A stretch of DNA of 50,266 nucleotides from Candidatus Rifleibacteriota bacterium (GCA_015232575.1 JADFZL010000021.1:1-50266), one strand, 5' to 3'; shown: positions 1 to 9,243, numbered from the stretch's first letter. Notes: a model not told the origin generated them from the sequence alone. Made by a program: numbers and translations.

Positions 1-2
1 CG

Positions 3-1367
3 TTTTTCCTCACCATTCTGGCTGTGTTTTTCTTTTTTCCAATATCATTCTTATTTTCTACTGAAAAACAAAGTAAGGAAGATACGAAGTTTGAATTCAG
101 ATATATAAGAGTTCTTTCTGAAGCACCCAGATCTATGGCTGTTACTGGGTCGGATACAGGGACAGGGACAGGCACGGGCATCAAAAGTGCATCGAAAAAA
201 ACAGAAACCATACAATTAATGGGCTATAACTGTGAGGATGTGGTAGTCAATTCAGTATCTGAACTTTTGGAGGAAATGCGAGTAACTTCTGAAAAAGATT
301 TGAGTACTGAACAGGCTGAACTCCTTGAAGCTTTTAAATACAGCAGCTCCGAAAAAATGAAAACACGTCTGAAATTTGGAGCAAATTGCAATGTACCAGA
401 TAATAAAATAATAGTTAACCTCTGTGATACAACTTTTGCAAACTGCCCTGACAAAGGGAAATTGATACTGAAATTCTGGCCCTGTGCAGTGGGTAACGAG
501 ATTCTTCTTTCATCTCTTTCTGGAGGATGTAAAGATGTCTTGACTCACGAAGTTTCGCATGCTCTTGATCAGAATTACAGGGTTGATTACGGACCGGACG
601 GGATGCATAGAGCAAATGAGGTTACTTCAGAAATATCTGCTTTTGCTGAGGGATGGGCACAATTCAACGAGTTTTATGATTTCCCAGAAAGTTATTTTTC
701 TGTTACTAGTCTGACTTATGAAGACGCTTCCTCTACAAAAGATTCTCCAAAATATAATAGTAAATTAATATCTTCGAAGGATGTTAAAGCACAGGATCTG
801 TTGAAAACAGAAAACATCGTTGCAGGAATAATGTTTAAGATTGCCAGTGAAATCCCTGATGGTTATAGGAAGATTTACGAAACTTTTATTGAAATCAACA
901 AGACTGATAAGAGTATAACAAGTTTCCTGAAAAAATATTTGACTCTTTATTCGGGTGATGCAGCCAAAGTTCTTGAAATATTCGACATCAATACATCATA
1001 TAAATTCCCTGAAGAAGAGCTGGAAAAACTTTTTCCCGGACACACCCGGAGTTATCTGTCTAGTAGGAAAACACCGAAATCTGGTTCTGGTGACAATTCA
1101 GCCAACACTCAACCTTCAGCAAGCATTGAAACAAGTATCAATACTGCAATACCTTCCAATACGGCAATAGCCATAGACTCTTTAGAAAATAATACTTCCT
1201 ATTCTACTTCAGTTGGAACTTCGATTGATTCAGGCAACAATCTGATTAATACATCAGACACAGCGGAAGCCAATAGTACATTATTTCCCCAGAATGATAT
1301 TTCTCCGACTGATACAGCTCAAACGAAAGACAATGAAAGTTCCCAGGGATTCATTGGATCTTGGTAG
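3..1367 (+). CDS. Secreted HExxH zinc metallopeptidase (5' end cut by window edge)
   Basis: The reading frame is open back to the first bases and codes for a hydrophobic stretch (FFLTILAV then FFFFPISFLFS), so the true start and most of a signal peptide or membrane anchor lie before the window. A GTG at 24 is only an internal candidate start. The zinc motif HEVSH lies at 546-560. It is followed about 25 residues later by a segment rich in Glu (NEVTSEISAFAEGWAQF), where gluzincins carry the third ligand. The last 100 or so residues are a Ser/Thr/Asn-rich tail of low complexity. A short Gly-Thr repeat (TGTGTGTG) is coded by GGGACA-like hexamers at about 157-178. The family was not recognised beyond the motif; an exported protease is the best reading, with unknown substrate. 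Confidence 0.7.
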   Translation, partial: FFLTILAVFFFFPISFLFSTEKQSKEDTKFEFRYIRVLSEAPRSMAVTGSDTGTGTGTGIKSASKKTETIQLMGYNCEDVVVNSVSELLEEMRVTSEKDLSTEQAELLEAFKYSSSEKMKTRLKFGANCNVPDNKIIVNLCDTTFANCPDKGKLILKFWPCAVGNEILLSSLSGGCKDVLTHEVSHALDQNYRVDYGPDGMHRANEVTSEISAFAEGWAQFNEFYDFPESYFSVTSLTYEDASSTKDSPKYNSKLISSKDVKAQDLLKTENIVAGIMFKIASEIPDGYRKIYETFIEINKTDKSITSFLKKYLTLYSGDAAKVLEIFDINTSYKFPEEELEKLFPGHTRSYLSSRKTPKSGSGDNSANTQPSASIETSINTAIPSNTAIAIDSLENNTSYSTSVGTSIDSGNNLINTSDTAEANSTLFPQNDISPTDTAQTKDNESSQGFIGSW

Positions 1368-1407
1368 TTCAGAACAGTAGAATGTGAGCAGTCCTGGTTT
1401 TAGAAGC

Positions 1408-1446
1408 AAAAAAGGCACAGGGGAAAGATCTCTCTGCGCCTTTAAA
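1408..1446 (-). terminator. Rho-independent terminator between convergent genes
   Basis: The arms AAAGGCACAG (1411-1420) and CTGCGCCTTT (1434-1443) pair with one mismatch around a short loop. Read on the minus strand the stem is followed by a run of T, so it should end the transcript arriving from the ygeW side. The A-rich or T-rich flanks on both sides could let it work in both directions. Confidence 0.6.
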
Positions 1447-1473
1447 AATTCGATTATTTTGGGAAAATTTGGA

Positions 1474-2661
1474 TTATGCGACTCTTTCTTTGCCCTGTTT
1501 GATTAGTTTTTCAAGCAGTCCGTGAATGTCTTTGAAGCGGCTTGTGAGAATCATCGCGGCTATCATATATGGCTTGTATCCAGCTTCTTTGTAAGTTTCG
1601 ATGCGGTAGCGATCGAATACGGAAGCAGCAACTTCACCTGCTTTACATGAAACATCTGTGATATCAGCGGGCAGACAATGCATATAAAGTGCTTTGCCTT
1701 TTTTGGTCAGCTTCATCATTTCTTCAGTGCATTCCCAGTTTTTGAATTTGGCGTTATTGGCAAGACATTCTTTTTCAAGGACCTTGAGGCCGTCGTGGTC
1801 TTTGTTCTGAAGAAGTGTGGTTCTCTTCTGCATGACTGAATAAGGTGCCCAGCTCTTTGGATAAACGATGTCCGCGCCTTTGAATGCTTCTTCCATGGTG
1901 TTGCATACTGCGAACTTTCCGCCGCTTTCCTTGGCGTTTTTCTTCGCTACATCCATTACATCAGGAATCAAGTTGTATCCTTCCGGATGAGCCAATGAAA
2001 CTTCCATGCCAAAGCGTGTCATCAGGCCGATAATTCCCTGTGGTACGGAAAGCGGTTTTCCATAACTCGGGGAATATGCCCATGTCATGGCGATCTTTTT
2101 GCCCTGAAGCTTATCGAGGCCGCCGAAATATTCTTTGAGCCAGCCGAGATCGGCCATAGCCTGAGTTGGATGATCAACATCGCATTGCAAGTTCACTATT
2201 GCCGGGCGTTGTGGCAGGACTTTCTGTTTGAAGCCGTCTTCGAGAGCTTCTCCGACTTCAACCATATAGGTGTGGCCGGCGCCAAGAAACATATCATCAC
2301 GAATGCCTATGACTTCAGACAAAAAGGAAATCATATTTGCTGTTTCGCGGACGGTCTCACCGTGAGCGATCTGTGATTTTCCTTCGTCGAGATCTTGTAC
2401 TGCTAATCCGAGGAGGTTACATGCTGATGCAAACGAGAACCGTGTGCGTGTAGAGTTATCGCGGAAGAGAGAAACCGCAATGCCGCTGTCAAAACAGCGT
2501 GCGGAAATATTTTCCTGACGCATGAGTTTGAGAAGATCGGCAATAGCAAGAATTTGTTTGAGTTCGTCAATCGATTTATCCCATGTTAACAGAAAATCCC
2601 TGCCGAACATCTTGCTTTTGTAATCCTTGATCTCTTTCAACAGATTGTTCAATTCTTTCAT
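1474..2661 (-). CDS. ygeW: Knotted carbamoyltransferase YgeW
   Basis: The protein is 395 residues, the usual length of YgeW, and belongs to the aspartate/ornithine carbamoyltransferase superfamily. The carbamoyl-phosphate loop STRTR is at residues 70-74, HPTQ at 164-167 and HCLP near residue 320. Between them are the long insertions typical of YgeW-type knotted transferases. The true acceptor substrate of YgeW is not settled; in enterobacteria the gene sits among purine and diaminopropionate catabolism genes. None of those partners (diaminopropionate ammonia-lyase, xanthine dehydrogenase-like subunits, carbamate kinase) is visible here. The start is an ATG at 2661 behind AAGGAAG. The pentapeptide gene lies 46 bp upstream on the same strand, so the two may be co-transcribed. 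Confidence 0.93.
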   Translation of the reverse strand: MKELNNLLKEIKDYKSKMFGRDFLLTWDKSIDELKQILAIADLLKLMRQENISARCFDSGIAVSLFRDNSTRTRFSFASACNLLGLAVQDLDEGKSQIAHGETVRETANMISFLSEVIGIRDDMFLGAGHTYMVEVGEALEDGFKQKVLPQRPAIVNLQCDVDHPTQAMADLGWLKEYFGGLDKLQGKKIAMTWAYSPSYGKPLSVPQGIIGLMTRFGMEVSLAHPEGYNLIPDVMDVAKKNAKESGGKFAVCNTMEEAFKGADIVYPKSWAPYSVMQKRTTLLQNKDHDGLKVLEKECLANNAKFKNWECTEEMMKLTKKGKALYMHCLPADITDVSCKAGEVAASVFDRYRIETYKEAGYKPYMIAAMILTSRFKDIHGLLEKLIKQGKERVA

Positions 2662-2707
2662 TGTTTCTTCCTTTTATTTTGATTTGTTAGTTTTAAAGTG
2701 AATAACT

Positions 2708-3058
2708 TTATTTTCGGTTAGTATAGCGCATACGTGTACCATTTGTAACAGACAGGGTGATCTCTTCAGGACTTAATTCGCCCGGAAAATAGACCCCTGA
2801 AATTTTTGCTCCGTGAATACTTGCTCCCTCAAGTTTGCTGCTTGAAAAATCAATTCCACGCAAGTCAGACTGACGAAAATAGCATCCGGTGAAATCAAGA
2901 CCGGAAGCATCCAGTCCGCGAAGGTCAAGACTTCGAAAGTCTGCATTGGTAAGATCTGACTTCTCACCGCTTGCTTTTTTTGCATTGAATTCCGCGATTT
3001 TTCCTTCGCGAAGCAAACGACACATTTTGTCATCATAATTCCTTTTGTTAATCACCAT
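2708..3058 (-). CDS. Small pentapeptide-repeat protein
   Basis: The protein has 116 residues. From about residue 35 to 95 it shows repeats of the A(D/N)LxX type, for example ADFRS, LDLRG, LDASG, LDFTG, SDLRG and IDFSS, which fold as a right-handed quadrilateral beta helix. There is no signal peptide or membrane segment, so it is probably cytosolic. Pentapeptide proteins have varied roles (DNA mimicry, scaffolding) and no specific function can be assigned. The ATG at 3058 follows AAGG at a spacing of about nine bases. It is the first gene of a likely two-gene unit with ygeW and is divergent from the MMPL exporter. Confidence 0.85.
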   Translation of the reverse strand: MVINKRNYDDKMCRLLREGKIAEFNAKKASGEKSDLTNADFRSLDLRGLDASGLDFTGCYFRQSDLRGIDFSSSKLEGASIHGAKISGVYFPGELSPEEITLSVTNGTRMRYTNRK

Positions 3059-3099
3059 AGCAGCACACCTTCTGATTGAAATATTTTTTGAACATTGTC

Positions 3100-3128
3100 A
3101 AAATATCATTATGGATTAAATTATGCAA
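3100..3128 (-). promoter_or_regulatory. Candidate sigma-70-type promoter for pentapeptide/ygeW unit
   Basis: On the minus strand TTGCAT (3123-3128) and TATTTT (3100-3105) are 17 bases apart, which predicts a transcript start near 3093, about 35 bases before the ATG at 3058. This is sequence likeness only. Confidence 0.4.
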
Positions 3129-3168
3129 CAAAAATCGACACTGTATGAAAATCCCCGGCACTTACCCC

Positions 3169-3220
3169 GAATTATTGAGCATATACATAATTTCAGCAAA
3201 TTTGCTGTGTCTATTTTTCA
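3169..3220 (+). repeat. Dispersed repeat family A, copy 1
   Basis: This stretch starts GAATTATTGAGCA and holds the palindrome CAGCAAATTTGCTG, followed by a T-rich tail. Closely similar copies lie at 18070-18123 (same strand) and 46694-46740 (opposite strand). The palindrome plus T-tract could also act as a weak terminator. Confidence 0.6.
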
Positions 3221-3233
3221 ATGTTAATTGAGC

Positions 3234-3262
3234 TTGTCAAAAATCATTATCTGGGGTAATAT
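3234..3262 (+). promoter_or_regulatory. Candidate sigma-70-type promoter for MMPL exporter
   Basis: TTGTCA (3234-3239) and TAATAT (3257-3262) are separated by 17 bases. Transcription would begin near 3269, about 27 bases ahead of the GTG start at 3296. Confidence 0.55.
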
Positions 3263-3295
3263 CGGAAAAGTTTGAAAACAACATGAGGCTGAAAA

Positions 3296-5602
3296 GTGAT
3301 ATTCGTTGAATTCGTTGCGCGCTGTTTGAGGTTTCTTTCTGACAGATATTATAAAATAGTTTTTGCTTTCCTTGCAGTTCTTTTTCTGTATTATCTTCCG
3401 TCATTGTACCCGATAAAAGTAAATAATACACTGGCAACGCTTCTCGAGCAGGGAACGGCGCAGGAAGAAAAAGACAAAATAATCAAAAAGACTTTTGGAG
3501 ATATCGATGAGATATCTATTCTTGTTTACCATGCTGAAAATCTTTTCACGGTAGAAAACCTTAATATTATTGTTGAAATTACAGACAGGATTCTTGATGT
3601 AAAAGGTGTTAAGAACTGTTTTTCACTTTCGAGTACTCCATTCTTTAAAAATGTACCAGAGAATGGTGAGCTGACGCTTTACACTGAACCTCTTTTGAAG
3701 AAAATTCCAAAATCAGAGTCGGAACTTTCCAGATTGAAACAGGATGCTGTTGAAAACAGGTTATTTCGCAATAATATCATTTCCCGAGACGGAAATACCG
3801 CGGCTTTCAACATAATATTTCAGCCAGATACAGACCCGTTTTTCAAAGAATCTATTATTCGTGAAATACGAAAAATTGTAAATGAATACGAAAGAAAGGT
3901 CAAAGGCAGGTTCTATTTCACCGGTATGCATGTTTTTATGGAAACTACCGGTAAGACTATGCAGATTGATGTTGAAGTATTTTCAATTCTTTCGTTGTTT
4001 CTGTTGTTTTTTGCACTGATGATTATTTTCAGGAGCTATTACATTGCTCTTGTTGGAATTGTTTCCGCAGTTGTGTCTAATGGACTTTTATTTATTTCTC
4101 TGTACATCCTTAACAGGCAGCTTTCAATTTCAACAACACCTGTTCCTGCAATTACCATGGGCTTATCAATAGCCTACACGCTTCACCTTCTTGTGGCGAA
4201 GCACGAGGGAACTATTGATGATCCGGATGAAATTCAGGAGATCTTTGTTGGAGCATTCTTTTCGGCTCTCACTTCAATTATTGGTTTTCTTTCCCTCTGT
4301 CTGAATCCGATTCCAACTCTTCAGGATTTTGGATTGTATGCAGCCATGGGAACGTTTTTTGCGGGCTGGACATCTCTCTTTTTGAGTTATCCTCTGCTGA
4401 AACTTTTCAAACACACGCCGAATCCAAATTTTGCACGGCGTTTCAAGTTTCTTTTGCGATTTGCGACTGCAAAATACAGAAAAGTCATTCTGACAATATC
4501 TGTTTTACTTATGTCATCAGGCCTGCTTATTACTGGCATGGAAGTTCAGACAGATTACTATCAGTATTATCTGAAATCATCGCCGATGACCAAAGCCGTC
4601 GATTTTGTTAACAGGACAGTTGGAGGTCAGTATCCGGTTGTCGTTGAAATTGATACCGGAAGAGTCGAAGGTGTCTATGCTCAGAAGGTTCTTGAATTCC
4701 TGGAAAAATTCAAGGAGAGATTTGAAAAAGTATCAGGAGTTGACAAGGTAATTACATATCTTGACATGCTGAACGAAGGCTATAAGGCTTACGAGGACAT
4801 TCCACCTGAAAACTGGTACTCTGATTCGCAGAAAGTATCACAGATTGCCATGATCGTCAGAGACGCTAACCAGGATCTGAATTCGTATTACGTCAGTGAA
4901 TCAGCAGATAAAACTCTCATTTTTGTCAGAACAAGTCACATAAATTCAAAGAGCTTTGAAAACATTTACAAGGGAATTAAAAAGTTTCTTGAAGAAGAGT
5001 TTCCTGAAAAGAAATTAACAATATCTCAGGACAAAATTACTAAATTTAATATCGGTGGAACATATCTGAGGTGTGTTAATTCCGCTGACAATATGGCAGT
5101 ATCACAATTCGAAGGTACCTTCTGGGAAATAATAGTGCTTTTCACCGTTGCTTTCTTTATAATTCATTCCTTTAAGCTCACTGCAATTGCATTTCTCGCA
5201 AATCTTATTCCAATTTTCGGAGTTTATGGTCTTCTCAGTTTGCTCGGTGAAACTCTGAATATGGGAACAACAATGATTGCAGCGATATCTCTTGGCATTG
5301 GTGTAGACGATACAATTCATTTTGTTGTACGTTACATTACTGCGCTGCACAAAACTGGCGATCCGTTGAAGAGCACGCGAATTGTAATATATAATGCAGG
5401 AATGTCAATGCTTCTTGCCTCACTCATGATTGCCCTGTCGTTTTTCTCACTTGCTTTCAGCAATATCAAGCCTATCTATCAACTTGGTGTATTTACAATA
5501 GTTACAATGGGACTGTGTTTTGCGAGCAATCTGTTTTTTGTTCCGGTTATGATTACAATGCTTGAAAAAAGAAGGAAAATAAGGCACTGTGACAATGTGT
5601 AA
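3296..5602 (+). CDS. MMPL/RND-family exporter (HAE3-like)
   Basis: This 768-residue polytopic protein has the two-fold RND plan. There is one membrane helix near residues 20-37, a soluble extracytoplasmic domain to about 225 and five helices to about 375. A second helix lies near 395-415, followed by a second soluble domain to about 605 and five more helices. The motif GIGVDDTIHF in the second half is typical of MMPL and sterol-sensing-like RND proteins. Such proteins use the proton gradient to move lipids or hydrophobic molecules; the cargo cannot be told here. The start chosen is GTG at 3296 behind GAGG, since no in-frame ATG precedes the first helix. No membrane-fusion protein or outer membrane channel lies beside it. 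Confidence 0.88.
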   Translation: MIFVEFVARCLRFLSDRYYKIVFAFLAVLFLYYLPSLYPIKVNNTLATLLEQGTAQEEKDKIIKKTFGDIDEISILVYHAENLFTVENLNIIVEITDRILDVKGVKNCFSLSSTPFFKNVPENGELTLYTEPLLKKIPKSESELSRLKQDAVENRLFRNNIISRDGNTAAFNIIFQPDTDPFFKESIIREIRKIVNEYERKVKGRFYFTGMHVFMETTGKTMQIDVEVFSILSLFLLFFALMIIFRSYYIALVGIVSAVVSNGLLFISLYILNRQLSISTTPVPAITMGLSIAYTLHLLVAKHEGTIDDPDEIQEIFVGAFFSALTSIIGFLSLCLNPIPTLQDFGLYAAMGTFFAGWTSLFLSYPLLKLFKHTPNPNFARRFKFLLRFATAKYRKVILTISVLLMSSGLLITGMEVQTDYYQYYLKSSPMTKAVDFVNRTVGGQYPVVVEIDTGRVEGVYAQKVLEFLEKFKERFEKVSGVDKVITYLDMLNEGYKAYEDIPPENWYSDSQKVSQIAMIVRDANQDLNSYYVSESADKTLIFVRTSHINSKSFENIYKGIKKFLEEEFPEKKLTISQDKITKFNIGGTYLRCVNSADNMAVSQFEGTFWEIIVLFTVAFFIIHSFKLTAIAFLANLIPIFGVYGLLSLLGETLNMGTTMIAAISLGIGVDDTIHFVVRYITALHKTGDPLKSTRIVIYNAGMSMLLASLMIALSFFSLAFSNIKPIYQLGVFTIVTMGLCFASNLFFVPVMITMLEKRRKIRHCDNV

Positions 5603-5759
5603 TGCGAGTGTTTAACGATAAACAAAAAGAAACTGATTAGTAACCACGGAATACACGGAATAACACGGATTTTTAAAAGGGGAAAATTAAATCATTGTGC
5701 ATAATCAGTTAACATATTCACACGACCTGACAATGATAATGATATTGACGAAAAGATTG

Positions 5760-5802
5760 AACTCACAAAGACCGGCAGAGGCGTTGAGAAAAGCTGAGAA
5801 AA
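5760..5802 (+). repeat. Dispersed repeat family C, copy 1
   Basis: The stretch contains GGCAGAGGCGTTGAGAAAAG and then CTGAGAAAA. Related copies are at 16910-16940 and 21435-21475 in the opposite orientation (CTCTGCGTCTCTGCGTGAG type). Confidence 0.45.
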
Positions 5803-5863
5803 CTGAATTAATATTGTTCGGCGCCAGTGCGTGTCTGTTAACTTAAGTACAGAATTCCGATTT

Positions 5864-5928
5864 TGTCATTTCGACGGAAGGGAGAAACCTGGCATTTACC
5901 AGATCTCTCATATTTGTTCGGGATGGCA
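5864..5928. repeat. Dispersed inverted repeat family B, copy 1
   Basis: Imperfect inverted repeat with left arm TGTCATTTCGACGGAAGGG and right arm ending TTGTTCGGGATGGCA. Other members are at 17918-18003 and 33120-33178. A hairpin of this kind between genes may be a small non-autonomous mobile element; this is inference. Confidence 0.55.
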
Positions 5929-6017
5929 GCTTATCATAAGTTAACGCGTATAGAGGTCAAGATTGAGGGTTCTATGAAAAGAATATTTGTATAAAACGTC
6001 AAGGAGGGTTATTTTTT

Positions 6018-6215
6018 ATGGATGGAAAAACAAGGTCAGACATTCGGCAGGGTATTAAAGTGAGAATTGTACTGAAAGAAGATCAGAGAAGTGGAAAATT
6101 AACAGATGGAATAGTTGAAAGCATACTGACAAAATCTTCTTCGCATCCTCATGGTATCAAAGTTCGGTTGACAGATGGAAATATTGGACGCGTAAAGGAA
6201 ATAATCGTTTCCTGA
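6018..6215 (+). CDS. ywbE: YwbE family protein (DUF2196)
   Basis: This 65-residue protein matches the YwbE family along its full length, with the characteristic RxDIxxGxxVxIVLKxDQRxGKLT opening and the HPHGIKVRL centre. Its function is unknown; it is a small cytosolic, KOW-like beta protein. The start is secured by AAGGAGG ending eight to ten bases before the ATG. It stands alone on the plus strand and is convergent with the phosphoesterase at 6221, with only five bases between the stop codons. Confidence 0.93.
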   Translation: MDGKTRSDIRQGIKVRIVLKEDQRSGKLTDGIVESILTKSSSHPHGIKVRLTDGNIGRVKEIIVS

Positions 6216-6220
6216 AAACA

Positions 6221-7456
6221 TCACTGAAAAGAATCTGGAATGTTCACACATTTCTCCGCTTTACCGGAAATTGTTCTGACCCATGTTTCGAAACTGCTTT
6301 TTCCTTCATGCAGTACAATTATTCTGCATCCGTAATTGTTTTGCACCGGCCCGTAAGCTCCCATGCCGGTTTTTTTGCCATAAGCCAGTGCCACTCCCTG
6401 CATGAAACCCGTGTAATCATTTACGTGATCGTGTCCAACGAATATTCCCATAACATCATGTTTTTCGAGAATTGCAGCAAACATTCCTGAATTGCGCTTT
6501 GGTGGACATTCAGTTTCAAGTCGTTCTCCAATCAGTTTCCCATGGGTCAGTATCTGAGAATATTCTGGCAGCGGGATATGAAAAAACATCAAAGAGGGAA
6601 GGGGAATTCCGTTGTTTCTTCTGGTAAAATACTCTGACCTGTTACAGTACCAGTTGATCTGTTCGAGGGATATCCAGTCATAGCCGGTACTTAGATTGTC
6701 ATTTGGAGAAAAATCTTCTTTATTTATTGAAACAACTTTTCCTGATTCAAGTGTGATATCATAATTAGACATAAGTGCTGCAGCCATTTTTTTGTTGTCG
6801 AATTTACAGATGGCATAATATATTTCATCAGCCAATATTCCATGTTTTTTAAACAGCATCTGGTAATCTGGTTTGGCTTCACTTTGTCTCAGCTGGTTTT
6901 CAAGATCCTTAGAGTAATTAATGAACGTTTTATGGTGTGAATGGGAATCAAGCAGATAAAGAACAGAGGCAGTTATATCTGATTTTGCCGATTTAACTTC
7001 AAGTGTATAGTTGCCGCTTGCTCCAAGACTTTGAGGACCTGGTCTGACAAGTGAGAATGGCTTTGTTTGAAGATACTTCACAATTTCTTTTCCGGTAAAA
7101 GTTGATTCTAAATCGTGATTTCCGAGGGTAAGAGCCCAGGGAATTTTACTATTAATTACTGGTTCAAGAGCATTGTCAAAATAAGATTGCATCGGCAATC
7201 TGCTCCAATAGCATGTATCGCCTGTAATTATCACTAAATCGGGTTTTTCAGACTTCAAAAATTCACTGACATAAGAATTGTATTTTTGCTTGTACTTCTT
7301 GCCCTCTTCAGGTTGAAAATGGATATCAGTAAGCTGCATGATTTTAAATGTACCATCTGAATTGAATTTTAAGTTTCCATCATAAGCAAAAATTGGATTC
7401 AAAAAAACGAAAAGGGTAAACAAGCATTTTAAAAAAAGAAGTCTGCCGTTTTTCAT
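6221..7456 (-). CDS. Exported calcineurin-like metallophosphoesterase
   Basis: The protein has 411 residues from ATG 7456, chosen because GGAG lies eight bases before it and a clean signal peptide follows (MKNGRLLFLKCLFTLFVFLN). The frame stays open further upstream but that would overlap the preceding gene. Metal motifs are all present: DxH at residues 44-46 (LTDIHF), GD at 79-80, GNHD at 112-115, a later HIPLPEY histidine and GHDH in the C-terminal third. This is the purple-acid-phosphatase-like branch of the superfamily (phosphomonoesterase or phosphodiesterase). It probably acts in the periplasm. It is last of three phosphoesterase-like genes on this strand and lies 38 bp after the 5'-nucleotidase. 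Confidence 0.88.
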   Translation of the reverse strand: MKNGRLLFLKCLFTLFVFLNPIFAYDGNLKFNSDGTFKIMQLTDIHFQPEEGKKYKQKYNSYVSEFLKSEKPDLVIITGDTCYWSRLPMQSYFDNALEPVINSKIPWALTLGNHDLESTFTGKEIVKYLQTKPFSLVRPGPQSLGASGNYTLEVKSAKSDITASVLYLLDSHSHHKTFINYSKDLENQLRQSEAKPDYQMLFKKHGILADEIYYAICKFDNKKMAAALMSNYDITLESGKVVSINKEDFSPNDNLSTGYDWISLEQINWYCNRSEYFTRRNNGIPLPSLMFFHIPLPEYSQILTHGKLIGERLETECPPKRNSGMFAAILEKHDVMGIFVGHDHVNDYTGFMQGVALAYGKKTGMGAYGPVQNNYGCRIIVLHEGKSSFETWVRTISGKAEKCVNIPDSFQ

Positions 7457-7494
7457 GTTAATTACTCCATAGGCCTTAGCCAGAAGATATAAGG

Positions 7495-9138
7495 CTAAAA
7501 AATGTCTCCCGGGAAAAACCATTTCAGCGCTTTGAACGGTGCCAGGGCGGCAAATCTGTATTTTATATGGTCATTTCCGGGCGATGAAAGAGATTTATTT
7601 TTTTTGAAGTATTCAAGGACTGAATCACGCATCAGAAAACCTGTATCTACCTTATTCAGGGCATTTTTAAACATGTCTTTGCCGTGGAGGTTTCCTTCTG
7701 CAAGGTATGACAGCGTTGCCAGCTTGTACTCTGACTCAGGATCTATTGTATTCCCGTTGAGCAGCAGATTTTCTGTTTTTCCTATATCAATATTCATAGT
7801 CCCTGTTATTCCACCATATTGATAGCCTGATATCTTTCCAAAGTTCGAGCAGAGAAAATCCATCATTTCGATCAAATGTTTCCCTTTCATTGTGTATACT
7901 ACAATGGAATTTTCAAATGGGTACGCAGAGAACATTTCATTCAGGGAAATGTTCCCGGCTGGCAGTGGACTTCTTATTGACCCGGCATTGATGATCGCAG
8001 CGTCAGCGCCAACCAATTTTTTCATCGCATCGCAGGTAAAGCGACCGAGAGCAAGGTCACGAAGATGCTTCAGTTCATCGGAATATGGCATTTCCGAATC
8101 AAGAAATCCAATTACTTCTGAGGTGAGGCTGCTGATTTTCGAATGATACCTGGCTACACAGTCCGAAAGTGGTGAATTCAGATCTGCTTGAATAGAGTTT
8201 GTCAATTTGATAAGTTCACCGGAATAAGTGGCAATTTTTCCATCGGGGTTCATCGTCAGATCAATTTTTCCCAGGAATACACCCCATTTGAATGCCTGAA
8301 GAATAATGCAACCGCCGCTTCCATTTTCTGACGAGGTTGAAATTTGTACCGGGTCGTATTTAACATACATCGGAGCTTCGATGTATGTGTTGGTGTGTCC
8401 GCCAATTGTAACGTCAATTTCGGGAAATTTAGCGGAAATTAAGAGATCGTCATCGTAGCCTGAGTGTGAAAGCAAAATCTGAATGTCGCTTTCTGCTGAC
8501 AACTTTTTAAGAATTTCGGGAAGTAATGTTTCGGGTTCGATGAAATGTACATCAAGTTTTCTTTCTTCGGGAACAACATCCCAGGCTTGTTTTCCAATGA
8601 TCCCTGTGACGCCGACTTTCCAACCGCCACGTTCAAATATCTTGTACTGGGCAAAAACAGGTTTATTGGTTTCCTTGTCCATGATGTTTGCGCAGATCAT
8701 CGGGAAAGATGATTTGGAGTATTGTTCAATTACATTTTGAATTCCATTGTCGAATTCGTGGTTTCCAAGAGTTGTTGCATCGTATCCGCAGTGAGAAAAA
8801 GCCGCAACATCAGATTCACCCTTAAAGAATGAATAAAAAGCTGTTCCCTGAAACATATCTCCGGCATCAAAAACAAACACAGCCGGATTCTTCTTTTTTT
8901 CTTCATCAATAATTTTTTTTCTTCTGAGTATTCCTCCGACATCTTTTCCAAAATCTGGCAGATCAAACGGTAAAAGATGAGAGTGAGTGTCATTTGTATA
9001 AAGAATGGTAATAGTATTTTGCCGTGTCTGTTCTGCATGCAACTCAAAGGAAAACATCATTACCGAAATAAGAAAAGTATATAAAAGTATACTTCCAGAA
9101 AGAAGCTTTATTTTTACTGTTGAGCGCATCACTGACAT
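7495..9138 (-). CDS. Periplasmic 5'-nucleotidase/UDP-sugar hydrolase family
   Basis: The 547-residue protein has a signal peptide of about 36 residues, then a metallophosphatase domain and a 5'-nucleotidase C-terminal substrate domain. Motifs are intact: TNDTHSH at 48-54, DAGD at 91-94, GNHE at 125-128, LLSHSG and GGHT in the first domain. The C-terminal domain has NAGSIR and YPFENS. It should release nucleosides or sugar phosphates from exported nucleotides. The ATG at 9138 follows GGGGTGAT. It sits between a related but degenerate paralogue (upstream) and a second phosphoesterase (downstream), suggesting a phosphate or nucleotide salvage cluster. No phosphate-regulon box was identified. Confidence 0.9.
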   Translation of the reverse strand: MSVMRSTVKIKLLSGSILLYTFLISVMMFSFELHAEQTRQNTITILYTNDTHSHLLPFDLPDFGKDVGGILRRKKIIDEEKKKNPAVFVFDAGDMFQGTAFYSFFKGESDVAAFSHCGYDATTLGNHEFDNGIQNVIEQYSKSSFPMICANIMDKETNKPVFAQYKIFERGGWKVGVTGIIGKQAWDVVPEERKLDVHFIEPETLLPEILKKLSAESDIQILLSHSGYDDDLLISAKFPEIDVTIGGHTNTYIEAPMYVKYDPVQISTSSENGSGGCIILQAFKWGVFLGKIDLTMNPDGKIATYSGELIKLTNSIQADLNSPLSDCVARYHSKISSLTSEVIGFLDSEMPYSDELKHLRDLALGRFTCDAMKKLVGADAAIINAGSIRSPLPAGNISLNEMFSAYPFENSIVVYTMKGKHLIEMMDFLCSNFGKISGYQYGGITGTMNIDIGKTENLLLNGNTIDPESEYKLATLSYLAEGNLHGKDMFKNALNKVDTGFLMRDSVLEYFKKNKSLSSPGNDHIKYRFAALAPFKALKWFFPGDIF

Positions 9139-9243
9139 ATATCACCCCATAAAATTCATATCTTTAACAGGGGATAATGTTAAATCTGAGGGAGTTAAAA
9201 GTCAACAGAAGAAAAAAAATATCAGGAAGGAATTGACAAAGAT

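Larger units (their letters stand above)
5603..6017. other. Gap without a gene, carrying dispersed repeats
   Basis: No credible coding region was found. The gap holds a CACGG-rich motif near 5640-5671, a family C repeat at about 5760-5802 and a family B inverted repeat at 5864-5928. The last bases contain the strong ribosome binding site of the YwbE gene. Confidence 0.6.

Noticed and set aside
1..1367. Start of the first gene at GTG 24
   Set aside because: The frame is open to the window edge and the preceding codons continue a hydrophobic leader, so the gene most likely begins outside the window.
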